From: Apium graveolens | Taxonomy: Eukaryota > Streptophyta > Magnoliopsida > Apiales > Apiaceae | Direction of reading: 5' to 3' | DNA length: 64,000 bases | Assembly (NCBI RefSeq): GCF_009905375.1 | Contig: NC_133653.1 | Location: forward strand, 92,243,671 to 92,307,670 | Part shown: positions 60,477-64,000 of the stretch, one piece after another | How positions within the stretch are numbered: position 1 is the first letter of the stretch | Layout: the number at the start of each line of letters is the position of its first letter | Translations under genes and position numbers: made by a program | Notes under the pieces: model-generated | Database searches by the model: none | What the model saw: the letters and a program-made list of their open reading frames with translations, nothing else | What the model was told of the DNA's origin: nothing

Positions 60477-62762
60477 TACCAATTGTTCAAGTATAAGAAT
60501 CCAGCTCTAAATTTTCTTCATGTCTTTGGCTACAAATGTTATATCTTGAAAAATCAAACTGATCAGAATGAGAAGTTTGATGCTAAACAGATGAAGGAAT
60601 TTTTGTTGGATATGCTGTTGGTAAAGCATACAGAGTCTACAATCTAAGAACCAACATTGTTGTGGAATCAATACATGTTGTGATTGATGATAAAAATATT
60701 GAAGGACTACAAGATGGAGATCACCATGAGTGCCTCAAATTTGACAATGTGGAGATGGTTAGTGATGACAGTGATGATGAAAGTGATCAAGAAACAGTAT
60801 CAAAGGATAATGCAGAAAAATCCACTACCAATGAAGCACAAAATTCAACATCTGTCGAGTTGCAAAATGCTTCATCCGTCGGGAGAAAATCTGCGTTATC
60901 TGTCGGGAAACAACCAGCTTCATCCATTGGTACTCAAAATTCACCATCCGTCGGGTCATCAAAAGAAGCTGAAAGTCAGAATAGATCACTTACAGAAAGC
61001 TCCCTTTTTTTCTAATCAAAGATCCATGAACTCAGGGGGAGTTTCTAATAATCAAAACTCAATCACACATCAAGACAATAATGAAGCCTCTTCATCTAGA
61101 GCTAATCTACCTCAACAAAGAAAATGGACAAAGGATGACCCCTTTGAGCTCATCATTGGTGATGTTTCTTCTAGAGTTCAAACAAGGAGAGCAACTCAAG
61201 AAGAATGTCTATATAGCAGCTTCCTCTCTAAATAAGAATCAAAGAAGGTAGAAGAAGTTTTGTTGGATCCTGATTGGATTTTAGCTATGCAGGAGGAGCT
61301 AAACCAATTTGAAAGGAACAAAGTATGGAAGCTGGTGCCCAAGCTTAAAGGAAAGAATCCAATAGACACCAAATGGGTATTCAGAAATAAGATGGATAAA
61401 AATGGCATAGTAGTCAAGAACAAAGCTAGATTGGTTGCTAAGGGCTATTGTCAACAAGAAGGAATAGATTTTGATGAAACCTTTGCTCCTGTTGCAAGAC
61501 TTGAAGCCATCAGAATCTTCTTAGCCTATGCAGCCCATGCCAATTTCAAGGTCTATCAAATGGATGTCAAAAGTGCCTTTCTAAATGGAGATTTGGAGGA
61601 GGAAGTGTATGTCAGTCAGCCTCCTGGTTTTGAAGATCCATATTTTCCAGAATATGTCTACTATCTTTTGAAAGCACTTTATGGACTGAAGCAAGCACCT
61701 AGAGCCCGGTATGACAATTTGTCAAAGTTTCTTTTAGAGAATCACTTCACTAGAGGTGCTGTAGAAAACTTTATTCTTTAGAAATGTTAATGGCTCTAGC
61801 ATACTTGTTTAAATTTATGTAGATGACATTATTTTTGGCTCTACAGATGAAAAACTTTGCAAAAAGTTTGCCAAATTGATGCAAAGTAAGTATGAAATGA
61901 GCATGATGGGAGAACTAACTTACTTTCATGGTTTTTAAGTTAAGCAAGTTAGTGATGGAATATTCATTAGTCAAACTAAATACATTTATGATCTTTTAAA
62001 GAAGTTTGATCTAATGGATTGCACATTTGCAAAAACTCCGATGGCCACTACAACTAAGCTTGAATTAAACACTACTGAAAAGTCTATATGGATATTTCAA
62101 GTTATAGGGGCATGGTTGGCTCACTTCTATACTTAATAGCTAGTAGGCCAGATATAATATTTGCTACATGTCTTTGTGCTAGATTTCAGGCTGATCCTAG
62201 AGAATCTCACTTAGTAGCTATTAAGAGAATTTTCAGATATCTCAGGGGAACACCAAAACTTGGCATTTGGTACCCTAAAGATTCTGGTTTTGATCTAACT
62301 GGTTATTCAGATGCTGATTATGCAGGTTGCAAAATTGATAGAAAAAGTACAACATGCACCTGTCAATTTCTAGAAAACAAGCTTGTGTCCTGGTTCAGTA
62401 AAAAGCAAAATTCAATTTCTACTTCTACAGCTGAAGCTGAATATGTTGCTGCTGGCAGTTGTTGTGCACATATTTTGTGGATGAGAAACCAATTGCTATA
62501 CTATGGTCTGCAAGTGGAAAGGATTCCTATTTTCTGTGATAACACAAGTGCAATTGCCATCACTGAAAATCCAGTACAACATTCAAGAACAAAGCACATA
62601 GACATCATGTACCTCTTCATAAGGGAATATGTAATGAATGGTACTGTGGAACTACATTTTGTTCCAAGTGAAAAGCAGCTTGCAGATATATTTACCAAGC
62701 CACTGGATGAATCCGCCTTTTCAAGGTTGGTAAGTGAGTTAGGTATGCTTAATTACTCGTGA
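60477..62762 (+). pseudogene. SIRE-A pol, integrase end, RT and RNase H
   Basis: Resumes integrase exactly after the duplicated ctccc. A linker (60840-60965) holds five in-frame copies of right-arm motif variants (ATCCGTCGG-like). RT text: [40 protein letters not shown], then YVDDIIFGS near 61817 in another frame after a break near 61780. Stops also occur near 61235, 61811 and 61937. RNase H (62088-62762) is open and ends DIFTKPLDESAFSRLVSELG. Confidence 0.88.
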
Positions 62763-62855
62763 ATCTTTTCAGATAATTTGCAAGTTGTGATGCAGCCAGA
62801 AATTTAATTGATTTTTCAGTCTTGGATGAAATTTTGGCTAAGTCAAAATTTACAT

Positions 62856-63027
62856 CTCGACGGATGATCATTATCCATCGAGTTTGATCATCCGTCGGTA
62901 TACAATTTGTTAATAAAATCAATTATTTTTCTGGAATATTTTATGTCTCGACGGATAACTGATTTATCCTCATCCGTCGAATTGTCTTATTCTTAGCCGT
63001 TGATTCTCTGAACATTATCCATCGAGT
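62856..63027 (+). repeat. GACGGAT-motif inverted-repeat array upstream of SIRE-A ORF3
   Basis: First set: left arm CTCGACGGATGATCA (62856-62870), middle arm ATCCATCGAG (62873-62882), right arm TGATCATCCGTCG (62885-62897); left and right pair perfectly over 13 bp, left and middle over 10 bp with one mismatch. Second set: CTCGACGGATAA (62947-62958), TTATCC (62964-62969), ATCCGTCGA (62972-62980). A single TTATCCATCGAG lies near 63016-63027. Confidence 0.88.
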
Positions 63028-63154
63028 ATACTTATAGTTTGTAAGCATAAAATGACGGATAATTAATGGAATTTTTACAGTTTATTTTTAAACGACTATT
63101 TTGGGCAATTCTTACTGGTTACTTTATTATTTTTGACAGTTATTTTTGAGATAG

Positions 63155-63162
63155 TATAAAAG
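63155..63162 (+). promoter_or_regulatory. Candidate internal TATA box for SIRE-A ORF3
   Basis: TATAAAAG lies 110 nt before the ORF3 ATG and is followed by a CT-rich leader typical of plant 5' UTRs. The layout is the same as in SIRE-B. Confidence 0.6.
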
Positions 63163-63271
63163 CATAATTCATTTCATTGCTTTTCTTTTATCATTCTCAA
63201 ATCATCTGCTCTAACTTCTCTCTTTCTCAAAAGCAATTATCATCTCTCTCTGCAATTTTCACTCTCTAACA

Positions 63272-63958
63272 ATGGCACCAGTCGTCAAGATCATGTCTCA
63301 AACTGGATTAATCTATGAGAAGAACGACTTCACGGCTTTAGTGAACAAGGGGATTCAGCAGTCTGGCGACTACCACAAAATGATGGATTTTGTGAAGAAC
63401 TGCAAACTCAACTATGCCATACTGGAATCACCCACCATTTACTGTGAGGTTGTTGAAGAAATATGGACGACTGCAACATACAACTCAACTGATAAGACTA
63501 TCACTTTCACTATTAAAGGTAAGGAATTCTATGTTAATAATGATATTGTTAAATCATGCTTCAAGTTTCCTGATAATACTGTCACTATTCCACACACAGA
63601 CACTGGTATTGTTAATATGCTTAATTCCATAGGCTATGCACTCTCTACTTCTAAATTAAGTGAAATTAGGAGGCTGGGTCCTAGGAAGAAATGGAGTTAT
63701 CTGTGTGATGTAGTTACAAAGGTATTTTCTGGTAAAATTAGCAATTTTGATTCAGTTAATATCTCTATGCTCAACATGCTTTACATGCTAGTAACTGATA
63801 AATTTTTCAACTTTAGTGATCTTGTCATATTTGAGTTGGGGTTTAAGTTAGGGGAGCTAAATAAGAGGGGTAAAAATGTTTACTATGCTAGATTTTTAAT
63901 GATGCTTGCTAACCACCTCTCAAAGGATATTTTGCTTGAGAACCCAACCAACAATTAG
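63272..63958 (+). CDS. SIRE-A ORF3, N-terminal part (unknown function)
   Basis: 228 codons from ATG 63272 to TAG 63956-63958. It matches the N-terminal domain of SIRE-B ORF3 in length and pattern: a Phe-rich core, a KEFYVNNDIV segment answering TQYVVDETVV, and YYARFLMMLANHLS near the end. SIRE-B ORF3 continues for another ~900 codons, so this stop is probably a lesion or the frame continues past the window. No signal peptide or membrane helix seen. The function is not known to me. Confidence 0.7.
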   Translation: MAPVVKIMSQTGLIYEKNDFTALVNKGIQQSGDYHKMMDFVKNCKLNYAILESPTIYCEVVEEIWTTATYNSTDKTITFTIKGKEFYVNNDIVKSCFKFPDNTVTIPHTDTGIVNMLNSIGYALSTSKLSEIRRLGPRKKWSYLCDVVTKVFSGKISNFDSVNISMLNMLYMLVTDKFFNFSDLVIFELGFKLGELNKRGKNVYYARFLMMLANHLSKDILLENPTNN

Positions 63959-64000
63959 ATTGTTGGGTTCAAAAAAGGAGAATCATTGCAGATTTGAACA

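Larger units (their letters stand above)
62763..63271 (+). other. SIRE-A pol-ORF3 spacer
   Basis: Holds the palindromic array (62856-63027), a TATA box (63155-63162) and a CT-rich leader (about 63180-63268). No ORF of its own. Confidence 0.8.
35297..64000 (+). mobile_element. SIRE-A: SIRE-type Ty1/copia element hosting two nested insertions
   Basis: Its own sequence is 35297-35538, 43986-47226 and 60477 to the window end. Order: PBS, gag, protease, integrase, RT, RNase H, spacer with palindromic arrays, TATA box, ORF3. The third ORF after pol is the SIRE hallmark. The 3' LTR lies beyond the window; the sequence where its 5' LTR should be is a different LTR type. Coding parts carry many stops and frameshifts, as expected of an old copy. 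Confidence 0.85.

Noticed and set aside
1..64000. tRNA, rRNA or other classical RNA genes
   Set aside because: No cloverleaf with A/B boxes or rRNA core sequence was noticed on either strand by eye; only tRNA-complementary primer sites were found.

Overview
This is plant nuclear DNA, AT-rich, with spliced genes, stacked LTR retrotransposons and small DNA transposons. The two host genes (an NPR3/4-type salicylate receptor and a RABF2/Rab5 GTPase), together with SIRE-type Ty1/copia and Tat-type Ty3/gypsy elements, point to a eudicot. Apiaceae is my guess from element style, but nothing here proves the family.

Left part (1-20.8 kb), host genes. A complete four-exon NPR3/4-like gene runs 2352-6442 (+, 586 aa). 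A complete seven-exon RABF2 gene runs 19796-8011 (-, 200 aa) over nearly 12 kb. Its introns hold a hAT element with a perfect 8-bp target duplication and a fold-back element nested inside it, a dead hAT transposase, several MITE-like elements, and a ~440-bp sequence repeated three times in tandem just inside intron 1. Intron 5 needs a GC donor.

Middle (20.8-35.3 kb), retrotransposon remnants. Two SIRE-family LTR remnants face opposite ways around a broken last ORF (20.8-23.9 kb). A Tat-lineage gypsy element follows on the minus strand (to 34,565). It carries a separate antisense gene with its own TATA box and introns (+, 26.1-28.1 kb), a ~105-bp tandem-repeat array, and an integrase that has lost its catalytic Glu. 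Next is a chromovirus-like LTR end with a primer-binding site, joined directly to the leader and gag of a SIRE element.

Right part (35.3-64 kb), a nest of three elements. An old plus-strand SIRE element (SIRE-A, running off the window) was hit twice. A copia element with 1.7-kb LTRs sits in its gag (35,539-43,980, TSD gccaa). A young minus-strand SIRE element (SIRE-B, 47,227-60,471, TSD ctccc, LTRs under 1% different by eye) sits in its integrase. Each SIRE element has gag, pol and a third large ORF of unknown function.

The most unusual signal is a set of short inverted-repeat arrays. SIRE-A relatives use a GACGGAT/ATCCGTC motif; SIRE-B uses a GTATGACAATC/GATTGTCATAC motif. In both lineages the arrays lie upstream of the LTR TATA box and again in the pol-ORF3 spacer upstream of a second TATA box. 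The two arms change together between copies, and there is often one left arm with two competing right arms. The nested copia leader carries a different set: four hairpins with a shared loop and different paired stems. I read these as candidate promoter or RNA control modules. Every SIRE, copia and Tat coding region here is broken by stops or frameshifts.
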